The translations under genes and the position numbers were made by a program. This document shows positions 31,540-43,830 of a stretch of DNA of 64,000 nucleotides, one piece after another. The notes below the pieces were generated by a model. The model searched no databases, was not told where the DNA came from, and saw nothing but the letters and a program-made list of their open reading frames with translations. The first letter of the stretch is position 1; every line of letters begins with the position of its first letter. The DNA comes from Sanguinoderma infundibulare (taxonomy: Eukaryota; Basidiomycota; Agaricomycetes; Polyporales; Polyporaceae). Location of the stretch: positions 4,774,001 to 4,838,000 of the forward strand of contig JAVLRN010000001.1 of the NCBI GenBank assembly GCA_032821775.1, given 5' to 3'.

Positions 31540-33880
31540 GAAGGCGGATGAACTCCGAGTTGGTCATACGACTGACACTAGTACACATGGTCGAGTAGTC
31601 GCTGACATCAGTTAGTCAATGCTGAATATAACCGTAATTCACAAAAAAGGACACTGGATGGGTTCAGCCCAATGCACCAATGGGCCATGAAAGAAGACGT
31701 GGTGCGCATGGACATGACCTTGCATACAGCAGAGTGGACGCGATCTTTGGGGGTCATGAAAGCCGGCCATTCCAGATTACGAGGGGCTCACTCACCTATC
31801 GAAGCAGTCCAGTTAGATGACGTCCGAGCGAGTATTGGCCGAACATCTGATGGATGATGCTTGGATGGTCGCGACTCGCTGGTCCCGCGTATGGTGCTGA
31901 TTCGAAACTCCCAGATGGCAACCCGATTGAGTCCAGTCTCTGAATTTGATGGTGTGCAACATCAGAAAATGATATTCCCGCTGACACAACAATCGTGACA
32001 TACTTACGCTGGTGAAGGGCCGGTCATTGATGCAGCGATGATTATGGTCGAGAGCAAAGAGCGACCGACGCGACACGAAGAACCGCCGAGTGCAGTGCCA
32101 CAAGGGTCCAAGCGCCCGCAGCTGCCATTTGCGGAATCCCGCTCTCGTAAACCTCCATCAGCCTCAACCTCGCTTCCAATCATTCGTTCCAACTCCTGCT
32201 GCGCTCCGCCAAAGTACCCGACTCAATCGCCGCTCCTGGACAATGGCTTCTCTCCACCGACAAGAATAGGGAAAGCAAATGCGACTCACTTCCGGGCTAC
32301 ACCTCCACGCAGGTCACGACTGGAGGGACGGATGAACAATTTTGGTTGCAGCATTCAAAATACATATGTCAGATACTGTTGCCCATATCAATGAGCATAA
32401 GCCTCCGAGTATCGAACCGTCGCCTACACAGGCGAGTTGCGACAGCATGTGAAGTCCTGAGTCCTCCGTTCACCGCTGTGCATCATATTCCCAATCATGC
32501 GGCCCAGCGTTCGGCGGCCACTCTGATGACTACGCTTCATCTTCCGCCAATATACACAGCCGAGATGACCCTTGATATGAGAAAAACCCAGCCGGCGCAA
32601 ACATTGATACTCCGAGAGCGTCAACAAAGGCCTTGTCTGGCCCACCCTGAGGAACTGTTGAGCTCGCGAGATAGAGTCGCCCCCTCAGAATTCTCTCTCA
32701 AAGTTGCTCTGATATGCGACAGTAGTTTGTATGTACAAATCCCTTGGGGAGTGGCTAAAATGTACCTCCGCCGTGGTAGGTGTGTCACGGGTGTCGTCCT
32801 GATGTCTGTGTAGCATGTGGGGGACAAAGACCGAAGCCTGTCCAAGCTGCGGCGGAGGGCAGCGACTGGTTGGATGTTAGCCTGAGATGCTGTCGTCCTG
32901 CTTCGATGGCGGGTTCAATTGCCGGGTGCCTAGATGCGTGGATGGTTAGCCGACCTCGAAACCGCGTATGGAGCAAGGGGATCGGAAGAAAATTAGCATT
33001 TGCAATGCAGAGATTGCATTGCAAATCATGATCCTGCCCGACCGCCGCACCCTCTCCGTCCACCTGCACCCCAAACGCGCTGGACGAATGGCATAAACAC
33101 CTTCACGTACACCAACCCCGCAACCCGGAACGCGTGAGGACAAGAAGTATAATTGCACCATATGCGAGCGACCGTTCTAGTGCAGCAAGGAGTTCGGAGA
33201 GGAGGCTCAGGGAGCGACCGGAGGCCGTTGAGCGTGGTCAAGATGGCATTCGTGTCAAGATAAACGTGTGCGAACGATGTCGCGCAGTACATCAGCCGGG
33301 TAGGGAGGTAGGTGAGAAGATAGGGGTTCGCGGCCGTCGGAGAAAGTGAGCGCATGTGGGACGCGGTCGCGACACCAACGCCGAAGACACCGTCGGTCGT
33401 GGTGTCCTCGAGCTCGACACATCAAGGCGGGAACTCCACTGCACGGAGCCCCGACGCAGCCTTCGACCGCCATCGAGAGTACTGACCCGCTCACCAGTAC
33501 AAGTCCCGCCAATCAGTGCGGCGGCCGATGGTGAAAATTGCACGAACGGGAGGGTCCGACATGGGGATGTGATGGCGCGGATGCCGAGGACACAGGGTCC
33601 TCATCTCGCTTAACGGCGGGGTCCTGAAGCCTGCACCTCCGCCGATGGTGTAACTAGCATCAGGGTGTGATCGCGTCGGAATGAATGTATTTGGAGAACC
33701 TTACCGCTGCAGCCGAAATCCATGATCCTTCCGGACGTGCGAGCACACTGGACGGCAGGCGGACGGAGGCCAAAATGGGATGCATCTCGGCAGGAATATG
33801 CGACACCGGAGAAGCGACGGGAGCGACCTAGATTGGGACATTGGTGCTTGGGTGGTTCTGTTGCAGGAACTTGACGGCAC
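31540..33880. other. Remnant-rich DNA, no intact gene (unit 1)
   Basis: Minus-strand pieces such as RRSLFALDHNHRCINDRPFT (about 32.05 kb) and FRDWTQSGCHLGVSN (about 31.95 kb) are joined by a GTAAGT...CAG intron and recur in units 2 and 3, so a small spliced gene or remnant may exist. I do not recognise it. Around 33.0-33.4 kb the minus strand has LDTNAILTTLNGLRSLPEPP-like sequence, possibly the C-tail of a broken 7-TM protein. Most of 31.6-33.0 kb is identical in units 1 and 2. Confidence 0.4.
32998..33026. repeat. Perfect 12 bp inverted repeat (unit 1)
   Basis: ATTTGCAATGCA - GAGAT - TGCATTGCAAAT. It is a short, perfect hairpin with a 5 nt loop in otherwise gene-free DNA. Confidence 0.8.
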
Positions 33881-33890
33881 GACTGTCTAG

Positions 33891-34025
33891 ACCGATCTCC
33901 GCTTCCAGTCCTCGGCCATCATATCCCTCCGGGAGGCCGCCGAGGCTTACCTCGTCTCCCTCTTCGAGGACACCAACTTGGCTGCCATACACACTTAGCG
34001 TGCAACCATTCAGCCCAAAGACCTC
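33891..34025 (+). pseudogene. Histone H3 fragment with stop codon (unit 1)
   Basis: After an acceptor-like GTCTAG the frame reads [20 protein letters not shown], then [15 protein letters not shown], a TAG stop (33996-33998) where HAKR should be, and RATIQPKDL. An intron-like GTACATCTCC follows that still matches the intron of the H3 gene at 101-140, but the last exon is lost. Only the TDLRFQ-KDL exon was copied; the tail half of H3 is absent. Confidence 0.9.
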
Positions 34026-34429
34026 GTACATCTCCAGCAGTCTGTGTTGCGTGCATCATGTGCTCACCGACGCTGGATAATCCTGGTGATGGCGGCGGTC
34101 AGCAGAGCGTTGGGGCGGAAACAGTTATTGAGTTCAGTCGTGGAAAGAATTGAGGAGGGAAGCGGCCGGAAATTACGTGGGATATCGAGTGGGAACAACA
34201 GCGCTCAACATTTATTCCCGGCGAGGCACCGGACGGATGGGATGGGTCTGTGCGCGAGAACTTGAATGCGATCAGTATAAATGCAGTGATGAATGATGGT
34301 CGAAACGCATCCTCCCCCCTCTTACCTGCACAGAGCAAGCACCCTGGTTCCGCTGGCCCAAAGCGTCATCATCAACGCGGTTGTTCGTCACCGCCCCGAG
34401 TCCTGACGACGGCGAGCCACGAGAAGTCT

Positions 34430-35690
34430 GGGTAAGTGCTTCATTACAACCGGTATGGTGAGCGAACTGTGACTGACAAATATGAGGCGGTTGCAGGTCA
34501 CGTGGGCATGCTTCAGCCCCTGCCATTTCGCAGCAGGTGCCGGCGCAGCAGGACGGGTCGAGGTGGCCGTGTTCTGCGGCGAGGACGAAGAGGGAGAAGG
34601 TGCGGCCGCAGTCCCGCTTGGCCTGGGAGGTGCCGATGCCGTTCGCGTAGCAGTCGGCGAGGAAGGGCGGCGGCGGTGCGCGACAGCTTGTATAGTATCA
34701 GCGTCGTACGAGGGTTGTCCTGTCGTCCGGGGCTGCTGGCTAAACACCCTGGCACGCCGGAGACGAGGCCTTGCAATGCGGGGACGTGGAGAACGGCCGC
34801 GCTGTCGTCTCCGCTCCTTCCTTCTCTGATCTAGCGCGGGCGCCTGCGGCTTGCTCTCCGGGCGTAATGGCCGACTAATGTTTTACCTACGTACGCCGAC
34901 GTGAGCTCAGCCACACGATCTTCTCCCTTGCGCTCGTTGCTTAGAGTGCACGATCATCTGCCGGGCGTTCCGGCGGATAGAGCCCGCAGCGCGTCCCATC
35001 GAGCCAGTCTCCGGCGTCGCCTTGTCTCTGTTCAAAGCCGCCGACCGGGGCTGAGCCTGACTGGAGAGATCAGAGCCGTGGGGCGGCGGATCGCGCACCT
35101 TTTTTTGCCTTTCCGATTTCGAAGATCTGGCCACAGCCACACGGCGGGAGTCGGATATGGGGGGTTGCTATGGCTGTGGGTGTGTGAGGCGGTCGCCCAC
35201 CGCAGTGCGGATGTCTCAGCGGTGCGGGGCGTGGAGGGCTGCCGATGGGGTGTACGTGTTGGTGTGGTTCGAAGCCTGAGGTCTGAGGTGCGATGGTGAC
35301 TGCGGCTGCGGCGGAGGGCTGCCGGACTTGAACTTTGTGTTCTGCTGGGCGTGCCGCACACACGCACATGCACACCACGGATAGCGAAGAGACGCGCTTG
35401 GGGACGCAGGGATACCGACGTGTGCGACGATGCCCAGCGGAAGGCGCAGGCTGCAGCAGGTGGCGGGGGTGATCCTGAACGGCCGCCGTGAGCGATGGAG
35501 CGATGATGGTGTACGGTGTACAATAGATACTTACCGGCGGTGGCGACGGCGAGCGCGTCCCGCTTGAGTTGTGTGTCCGAGATGAACGGGGAAGGAGCGT
35601 GCTACGCGTCGCGGCATGTGCCGGATATAGAGTTCGAGAAGATGGGCGCCCAGGGAGATGATCGCGCGATCGCGTGCGCTCGCATGGCAA
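34430..35690 (-). pseudogene. Sel1-repeat protein (Skt5/Chs4-like) fragment, unit 1
   Basis: The minus strand at about 34.5-34.7 kb reads PPFLADCYANGIGTSQAKRD, then FSLFVLAAEHGHLDPS, a Sel1 repeat of the kind found in chitin-synthase activators (A-D-x-Y-x-x-G-x-G-x...A-x-x-G). The frame shifts after one repeat and the remaining repeats are missing. Upstream, to 35.69 kb, Pro/Ser-rich frames (VRDPPPHGSDLSSQAQPRS) fit the disordered N-tail of these proteins. The family assignment rests on one repeat. Confidence 0.5.
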
Positions 35691-35735
35691 GTTGAGCAGA
35701 AGACATGGGTCTGAGTCCCATGGAGCAGCCGATTC

Positions 35736-38691
35736 ATGTCCTTCCTTCGCGCATCTCTCCCCGCTCGCTCCACCGCACGTCCCTCGATCGTGTCGCGTCT
35801 TCCACTCCTCGTCTGACGTCGCCCAGTTTGCGAACGCACAGTGTTACTCGACTGCTCCTCCTCCCCCGCCCGCAAAGTCCACCAACATCCCCCTCTGGCT
35901 TCTTACCGGTGGTACTCGTCTTCCCCACCATCCATTTTTCGACTTTCTCAGCCTTTCTCTCCCATCCAGGTACCGTAGGCCTTGCAGGTTACATCTACCT
36001 CCACCGCTCTGCCACTGCTGCCCCACTCAAGCCGAAAATCTCTGACAAGAGCCCACTCGACCCTCAGAATTTCGTCAACTTCAAGCTCAAGAAGGTCGAG
36101 GACTACAATTACAACACCGCAAAGTACGTCCAGTCTTTCCTCCTCATCCACCCACTCTTCATGCCTCTCCTAGGTACATCTTCGAGCTTCCACCAGACAC
36201 CGCGTCTCTTCTCCCCGTCGCCTCATGCGTCGTCGTCAAGTCCGCAGACGGCTCCTCCAACCCTCTCCTCGATGACAAGGGCAAGCCCGTCATCCGTCCT
36301 TACACTCCCATCTCGGCACCCGACCAACCTGGCGAGCTCACCTTCCTCATCAAGCGCTACGAACAGGGCAAGATGTCCAAGTACATCCATGACCTCAAGA
36401 TCGGGGAAAACCTCGCTATCAAGGGTCCTATCGTCAAAATTGACTACAAGAGTACGCATTCAATCTTCTGTTTTGTTTTCTCTCGTCACCAGCCGTTGAG
36501 AGGGCCTCGCGTGCGTGGTACCAACGGGGGGAGACAGTATGTGCGGCTGCCAGACACATTCTCTGCGCGAGTAGTGTCGTGTGCGCACGCATACGTTCAG
36601 CTATGGCGCGGTTCATGTCGCGCTGAGCATCCTAACCCGGATCGGCACAACCATGGCGCGGTCCCGGACGCGCGTCGGGGACGAAGATACCTCGACGCGT
36701 CGCGAGGTCCGGCAATCCGGCCGCTGGCGGACATGAGAAGTGCCTGATGGGTTCGCAATCATCTCGACCACGTCGTACAACGTCGCGTAAGGAGCACTTG
36801 TGGATGAACTCCGCGTGGCTAGTCTTGCGAAGGGCGTATCCCCTCGTGCCCAAATCGAGGGGACACTTGCTGCAACCCCCACGCTTAGCCTGTCTGATGT
36901 GGGAGCGGAGGCGGAAATGATATTTTCGAACAAATAGTCGTCTTTGGTCACTTCAAACAGTTGTTTTATTTCGTCTCTCATGCTGGTTCATGCGGGAACG
37001 AGGGGGAAACAGAACCAGGCATAGACCACACGTCAGGAGTACACAGTGTCTGGTCTTGCTCTTAAACGGCCCGTCCGACGAGCTCGCGCGTGTAGTCGAC
37101 GTCGGTGCGGTCGAGAATGCCGTCGCGCAGGCCGGTTTCGGCGTCCCAGTCCCTCTGCACTTTGCACTGCGCGCGCGTGTCCTTGGAGAAATGCCTCTAC
37201 TGCGCTCTATGCGGCTGCCGGCACGCATACATGCAGCTATGGCGCTACTTAGTAAGACCTGTATGTCGGTCTGAGTATCTCACCTCGGATCGGCACAACC
37301 ATAGCGTGGTCCTGGATGCGCGTCGCGCACTCCGTCGACTGGCGTACGTGAAAAGCGCCTGATGAGTTCGCACTCTCACGCAATCATCTCGATCGCGTCG
37401 CGCAACGTCGCGTAAGGAGGACTTGTGGATCAGGTCCGCATGACTCCTCTAAGCCATATGCGCCGTCTTTTCGACGGTCGAACTACTAGTGCAAGCTTAT
37501 ACCCCCCAAATCGACCACGACGGGCTGCTGCAACCCGCACACTTAGCCTGTTTGATGTGGGAACGGAGCTGCACCAACCACATGTGCGACCCACTGCCTG
37601 GTACACACCGAAGGATGAACCCTTCTCACATTTCGAACCCATCGTCACCTTTGGTCACTTGCAACAGGTGCGTTGTTTGTGTCTCGTGGTGGTCCATGCG
37701 GTGATCCCAATGTAACAAGCATGCTACACGAATTCCGAGATACGCTTTAAATGCGACTTCCATGAGACCCTGTGCAAAACCATTGTCGAACGTTGCCCCG
37801 GACCACCATGTGACAACGGTCTGGACACCGTATTCTATACATTGCATGCCCCCGGTGACATGCACGTCGACCTTCGCTCGCTCTCCGCACTCCCCCTCAT
37901 GTGCGCGTAAGTTTCTCGAATGCCGTTGCCGGAGGTCCAGCTTAGTCTCGCCCGCTATCCGAAGTACCAGTTGTATTGGAACATGTTTTAATTACCTCTC
38001 CGTCTGCTGCCTCCTTTCTTTTCGGGGTGCGGTACCGCTGGTGACGAGACTAGTTCTTTTGCCCTTGTCCTTTCCACGATTCTGACCCCAGATGTCCAGT
38101 AAACCAGTTTGACCAGGTTGGCATGATTGCCGGTGGTAGCGGCATGTAAGCATGCCTTTTGGTTCACGTAACCGTCACCTAACTCCGCCCCCCAGCACGC
38201 CTATGTACCAGATCCTCGACCATGCCCTCCAGGATCCGTCAAACAAGACGCGCTTCACGCTCATCTTCGCTAACGTCGCCGAGAAGGATATCCTCTTGAA
38301 GGAGCAGTTCGACGCACTCCAGAAGAAATACCCCAAGACGCTCAACGTCGTCTATACCCTAGACAAGCCCGAGTCCGACTGGAAGGGTCGGTTCTGTTCT
38401 GTCTCGTTTCCCCGCTTCCCCAGTTTATGCTTTGCCGTTTGCAGGTGCTACCGGCTACGTCAACAAGGAGCTTGTCTCGCAGCACATCCCTCCGCCCACC
38501 CTCGGCGACAAGACCAAGGTGTTCGTCTGCGGTGCGCGCCTCACTCGCTTTCTCAACTTGTGAGTCGGCTGTTTACCTGTGTGCTTCTGTAGGTCCTCTG
38601 AGGACCAGGTACGCCTCCGTCGCGTTCATCACTCGCATGATACGTGTATCTCAGATTGTACGCTCCCGTCAGGTCTTCAAATTCTAGATAG
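35736..38691 (+). pseudogene. mcr1: mcr1 copy 2, promoter lost, donor mutated, C-terminus frameshifted
   Basis: This copy is nearly identical to copy 1 in its coding exons but has three faults. First, the unit junction replaces everything upstream of the start codon with Sel1-fragment DNA. Second, the exon 1 donor is GCACGT instead of GTACGT; without splicing, the frame meets a TGA within 14 codons. Third, 85 bp of exon 8 are deleted (GTCCTC/TGAGGACCAG, between short CTC repeats), removing the residues after CGP, including PGQVAAIAGKKDG and the following helix, and shifting the rest into a short new tail that stops at 38689-38691. The NADH-binding end is lost, so the product should be inactive. 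Confidence 0.85.
36500..37870. repeat. Insertion inside mcr1 intron 4 (unit 2)
   Basis: This is the same kind of module pair as in unit 1, but the intron is about 155 bp longer (36,453 to 38,100) and it carries an extra segment near 36.95-37.15 kb shared only with unit 3. On the minus strand KQLFEVTKDDYLFENIISAS leads into the SDRLSVGVAASV block. Confidence 0.55.
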
Positions 38692-38925
38692 CATGTATTC
38701 CATCCTTGTACGTGCTAAGAACCGGCGCAGCAATGCGACGAGATGCAAAAGCGCCCAGTTGGCGCTTGCCGCTCCCTTGTTCTCATGAACTTCGCCAGGG
38801 TCGGTCGTGTGAACCGTCTCGAGGACGAGTACAACGCCGCCCTTGTACAGGTGCAGGTGTTATACGTCGCACAGAAATATGGCTGGTAATCCTTTCCCTC
38901 TCGCCTCTCTTCCTCCACGTCCACC

Positions 38926-40787
38926 ATGGGCCAGCTTACCAGCCACAATGGGTCTTTCGAACTGAAGAACCAGAGAGACCAAGTCTCCTGCTTAGCACAC
39001 CACATGCCTGCAATGAATTGCGTTCTCAATGATGACGTGATACTGGACAATATCCTCCCGAATTTGGACTTGAAAGACCTCATCTCCGTCCGACAGGTGA
39101 GAGCCCATTCATCCCGCTGGCAACCCCACTCACCGTCTGTGTACTAGGTCAGCGACCAGCTGCGGCGCTGCTCGCACGAACCGGCGGTCTGGAAGCGCAT
39201 CCTTGCCCGGACCGAACACCAGCTCCCGCCTGTCCCGCCCACCGACCGCTACTCCGTCGCGAACCTCTCCCGCCTCGAAGCCGAGCGTCTCGTCACCCGC
39301 GCGGTTTCCCTCTCGGAGCAATGGGACAGGGGCAACCCCAAGTATATGCGACGCTGGGAGATCGATGCGCAGCGGACGGTGCTCGAGATGGCGCTGCTCC
39401 CTGGCGGGCAGTACCTCGTCGCGTCGGTGACGGACCCCGGGAGCTCGCGAAATCCGACGGCGCGGCACTCGATCGAGGTCTTCGCGTCGGACTTTGGGTA
39501 CTCGATGGGCTTCCCGTTTGCGCGGCTCACGACGCCGACAAAGGCGTTCCATCTGCGCGCGAAGTACATGACGGTCCATGGACGACCGGGAATCGCGGTC
39601 GCGTACGTCCGGCGAGACTATCGCAGAGACAAGTTCAAGGACGAGTGAGTGGTTGCACACCCATGCCTTTTTGAGCGGCGCAGCTAACGGTCGTGGTTAG
39701 CTTCGACGTCAACCGCCTCGCACCCGACTCGGACTGGTTCTCCTCCAAGGTCAAGTACGAGTGCGCGGTCGTGCACGTCCCGCTCGAGCCGCTCGAGCTC
39801 CTGTTCGACTTCAATGTCAAGGAAAGCGGCAAGCACAAACCCTGGGACCCCCGCGAGTACCGTGCCCGTGCACGGCAGCAGCCCCGGCCGTTCCATCTGC
39901 TCACCGAGATCACGTCCCGCGCGCGCATGGGCGTCCCGATCATCGACGAGGACCAAGACGGGACGCCGTTCGTCGCGGTGCTCAAGCACCCGGACCGCAT
40001 CGTCTACAAGAATCTCGACGGTGGCCTGGGGTGCACGATGTACTGCGAGCCGCATCCGTCTTACCAAAACTTTGTGCGTTTCCTCGCTCTTTTCTCTCCT
40101 TCCTGCGAAGGAGTCCGGAGAGCTTACTACCGCCCGACACAGCCGCACGCGATCATGGCGTTCACCTTCGTGCCGTCCCAGCACCAATTCATGGTCGTCC
40201 GCCGCGCAGGCGCTGACCCCGGCCCGCTCCACCACCCCGCCAACGCCAATCACCCCCCGGTCGCGGACGAACCGCTGAACGGCCCATACTACTTTGCCGA
40301 GCTCTATAACGTCTCATACACGCCCGGGGCGACGTTGACGTGCGTGGCGGCGGCGTGGACGGATGTGCACGATGCGGAGGGGAACGCCTGGAGGCGGGTG
40401 TGGATCACGGACCCTGGACCGCGGACGACGGGCGTGCGCGCGGAGCCCCGAGGCGTAGCGAAGCCGCTGCCCATCACGATCTTCGTCCAGGCGGAACGGT
40501 CGTACGGGCTCGTGTTCAACACGTTCTTCCCCGAGCCCGTCGCGGTCTATCCGTCGCGGCCTCCGTCGCCGAACGAGAGGAATGAGGACGGGACGGACGC
40601 GGCGCGAGCCATGCGGTACGTGTTCGTGCTCTCGCCGGAGGACCCGTTCGTGGAGACGGAGCGGCTGCCCGAAGGCGTGGAGAGCCTGGAGGGAGCGCGC
40701 GATGGGCGGGGGCATGTATTTGTAGTTATGGACGCGTATCTGTGCAATTCACACGCTGAGAACGACCGGGAAGAGTGCTTGAGATAG
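38926..40787 (+). CDS. F-box protein, copy 2
   Basis: Exons 38926-39096, 39148-39644, 39701-40073 and 40143-40787 give 561 residues, one more than copy 1 because NVKESGK replaces NAKSDK in exon 3. The F-box (residues 34-77) is unchanged. The exon 2/3 junction codes D-D instead of D-E. All splice sites and the frame are intact. The upstream 235 bp is the same mcr1-F-box spacer as in copy 1, so this copy keeps its local promoter even though the mcr1 copy before it is broken. The minisatellite after its stop has four units. Confidence 0.85.
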
Positions 40788-40892
40788 GGAATGGTTTTGT
40801 GAACCATCCGGTAGGGGATGGTTTTGTGAACAGTCCGGTAGGAGATGGTTTTGGGAACCATCCGGTAGGAGATGGTTTTGGGAACCATCCGG
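40788..40892 (+). repeat. Minisatellite with hairpin units after F-box stop (4 units)
   Basis: Four repeats of about 28 bp. The last two are perfect GGTTTTGGGAACC hairpins flanked by GAT/ATC. It is one unit longer than in units 1 and 3. Confidence 0.75.
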
Positions 40893-40979
40893 ACGGGTGA
40901 GCGAATTTTGAATAATACGGACAGTCCGCACGCGAGAGGAGGGAGAGGAGAGCGGGGGATAGCCCGCGCAACCCCACTC

Positions 40980-42925
40980 GAAACTACAGCTATCTATGTA
41001 CAGACACGTTCACTCGCGACGGCAGGGAGGAGGGAGAGGAGAGCGGGGAGAAACCCATGGGGATAAAGCTACCTACGCAGTCTACACGGGGGAGGGAAAC
41101 AGAAACTCGTAGTTTTGCTGCAACTCCACTACAGTGGTACATGAGGTACAACCCAGCTCTCGGCGCGATCGTACACCAGAGAAAAGAGATACACCCGTAC
41201 CGCGCCATCCATGTCCCGTAAAAATGCAAGCGGTTTGTGATCGCGTTCACGGGCTTGAAGTCGTCCATGTTGTGCACGAACACCTGCCAGCAATGCGTCC
41301 GCATTCAACATTCACTCATCCGGCCATCACACAACGGACAACACGAAGGAAGAGAAAAGGACGCACAGTGGTCTTCACAACCTGTCCCAGCTCCCCCGGC
41401 CAGACACGGACGAGCTGAGAGAACCCCGGTCAGTTGGCCCGAGACGTCGAACGTAGTTGTCAGCTGGATACAGCACCGAGCGACCGTTACGAAGCTTGAA
41501 CATCCAGGGGGATTCGAGATCCATGTTGGTGAGATTGGCAAGCGCGCCACACCCGCAAATCGAGTCCCGCCTATGAACGTCAAGTTGAGAACGACTTCGA
41601 GGTAACACCGTGCTCAGAGAGTACGCACTGTGCAAACGAGAACGTCGATCCGGACGCCCGCCTCGAGACCGCCTTGCGAAGGCTGTCGTTCGGGTGCCGC
41701 GTCTCCGTCCGGATATCTGAATGAATACGCTTGTCCATCTTGAGATCGACGTCCGGCAGCATACTCCCATGGTCATAGAGCATTGACACCCCGGACGATA
41801 GAGGAGTACGGCAAGAACTCACCGACATCTTGTCCGCAATCTCGGGGTTGACGTACACGACGATGTCGTCCTTGACCGGGCTGTGCGGCATCCCACGTCC
41901 ATGTGAACGTGAGCTCAAGTCCGGAATGAACCATACCGTATGCTCACCGAGTACCAAGTCCGCGCGTGATGATCTTCAAGTGGTCGAAGGGGCTGAGGTT
42001 GGGATAATACGTCGAACGACCAGTCCGCCATCTTGACACACCAGACGGATGATGAACTCGGTCACCCAGTGGAACCCCTTGCCTACGCCGCCATTTTGAC
42101 ATCGCCCTCGCCATCAGTGTCCGGTACCATGCATCGACAGAAACGCACGGAAAGAACTCACCTGAGAGTTTATGTTCGAAGGAACCATCAGGCCCGGATA
42201 TGTATGGGGTGCGGGCAGCCGTGTCGGCAAAGATGAAGGTGTGAAATGCGGACACTCTCCCCGTTCCCGAGAATGACGGCCAACATCCTGAGACGTCGCT
42301 GCAATGCAGGTAGAGCAGGTGGATGCAAAGGAGAGCACATCGGAGACATCGGTGACGCAATTTCAGGCCAAACGGCCATAAGGTGCGAACGTGAGCGTCA
42401 GTCCGGAATGAACCATTCAGAGGGTTGCTCACGGAGCGCACGGTAATCTTCAATGGTCAAGAGGGCTGAGGTCAGAATGACGTGCCGTCGGACAGCCTTC
42501 AAGTCATCCTGCTGTCAGAACGTTCGAAGGCAATCAGTGGCGCGTACACGTCGAAGAAAACAAACAGGACTCACAGAGGCTCCGCCCGGGGTTCGCTCAG
42601 CGTCGATCCCGGACGCCACACAGAGCTCTGCAGTTCCCGCGCGACCGGGGATCCATCAGTGTGAGGATGCAGAGAGTCGACGTGCTTACCGGACGGACGT
42701 ACGAGCGAATTGCACACGCTGAGAAGTGACTCGGACGCGAACGTTGCAGAGGTAGCTTGTATGGAGGAGACTACGACAAAGGAGAGCGTGTATCACATGG
42801 AAGACAGGGAGGTTTGGGGAGAGAGGGGAGGGGAAAGTCACTGGGGGCCAGCAAGACGACTTTGAAACGGCGACGGCGTTACCTTGAGCAAAAGCTGATG
42901 TGTAAGCACTGCGAGCAATATTAGA
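40980..42925 (-). pseudogene. Unrecognised minus-strand exon remnants (unit 2)
   Basis: Copy of the remnants described in unit 1, with the same segments in the same order (AVWPEIASPMSP at about 42.35 kb to CWQVFVHNMDDFKP at about 41.25 kb). From about 41.95 kb rightwards it is nearly identical to unit 1. Confidence 0.4.
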
Positions 42926-43830
42926 TGCTTACCGCTATCCCTGCGGTTAAACTCATTTGATGGCGCGGTATCTCCGCGTCATGAGGTGGTTTGAAATGCC
43001 CGATCGTCGTGAATCTGAAGATATCCGAAATGCGCGTCCCGAAATGGTTTCTTCCGCATTGGAACGCGAACGAATGCATCAAGCGGAAGCTCGCTCTAGA
43101 AGAGCGGCTATGTGGGAACAGGCACCGCAGGCGCTGGTGTTGGAGACGGGTGGCGGGCGGCGGAGGATTGGGCGTGGCCACCCGCACCAGCGATGCAGCC
43201 GCACTCTCTGGGACAGGTGTCATCCCAGGTTTCGCGGGCAGTGAGGGGTGAAGGGGGACAGCAGCAGTGGGTGGTGGGTACGCTCTTGGATGTGGCAGAG
43301 GATCTTGCGATCCCGAGGTGGACAGTGGCAGACGCCGCCGCGGCGCTTGCGCCATCCGTGCGCGCGCGGCCTTCGCGCGAGCCGCTGCGACGCGTTCCAC
43401 CTGCTTCGCGAGCTGCTTCTTCCACATGTCGATGCGCGCATCTTCCTGTTTGATCTTTTTGACAAAGCCTTTGACGTCTCCGGGCCTGCAAAAATAAGGA
43501 CCGTGGTTGCAATACCGCGGCGAATGGATACGCACTAGAACGGGTGCTGTGAATCCCACAAATCCCGGTACCCCATCTCCGGAAACTCCGTCAATGGCGC
43601 GCTCCTGTACCGGTACAGCCACGGCTCCTGATCCACCCTCATCTTTTCCTGCACCCCCTCCGTCGCTTCCTCCAACCCGACCTCCCTCTTCTCCCCATCA
43701 ATCTCGACATACTATTCCTGTGTACGCATGAACAAAAGGCCATGTATGAGGACGGGAATATCGGGTACGTACGGCCGCCATCCTTAAATCCAATTGATGT
43801 CTCCAATTGATGTTGCAAACTCGTCTGAAA

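Larger units (their letters stand above)
20552..35734 (+). repeat. Tandem segmental duplication, unit 1 (about 15.2 kb)
   Basis: First unit of a head-to-tail array. It begins at CATGTCCTTCCTTCGCGC, the mcr1 start codon, where homology with units 2 and 3 starts abruptly: upstream, unit 1 has the hog1-mcr1 promoter, while the later units have the right end of the preceding unit. Contents in order: mcr1, F-box gene, minisatellite, exon remnants, THOC1 pseudogene with an embedded hairpin, inverted F-box fragment, remnants, H3 fragment and Sel1-repeat fragment. The right part, from about 26.7 kb, is nearly identical to unit 2; the left part is more distant from units 2 and 3. Confidence 0.93.

Noticed and set aside
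33255..33613. Overlapping plus and minus frames of about 85 codons near 33.4 and 48.7 kb
   Set aside because: Arg/Ser/Pro-biased on all frames and no splice-consistent gene; a composition effect.
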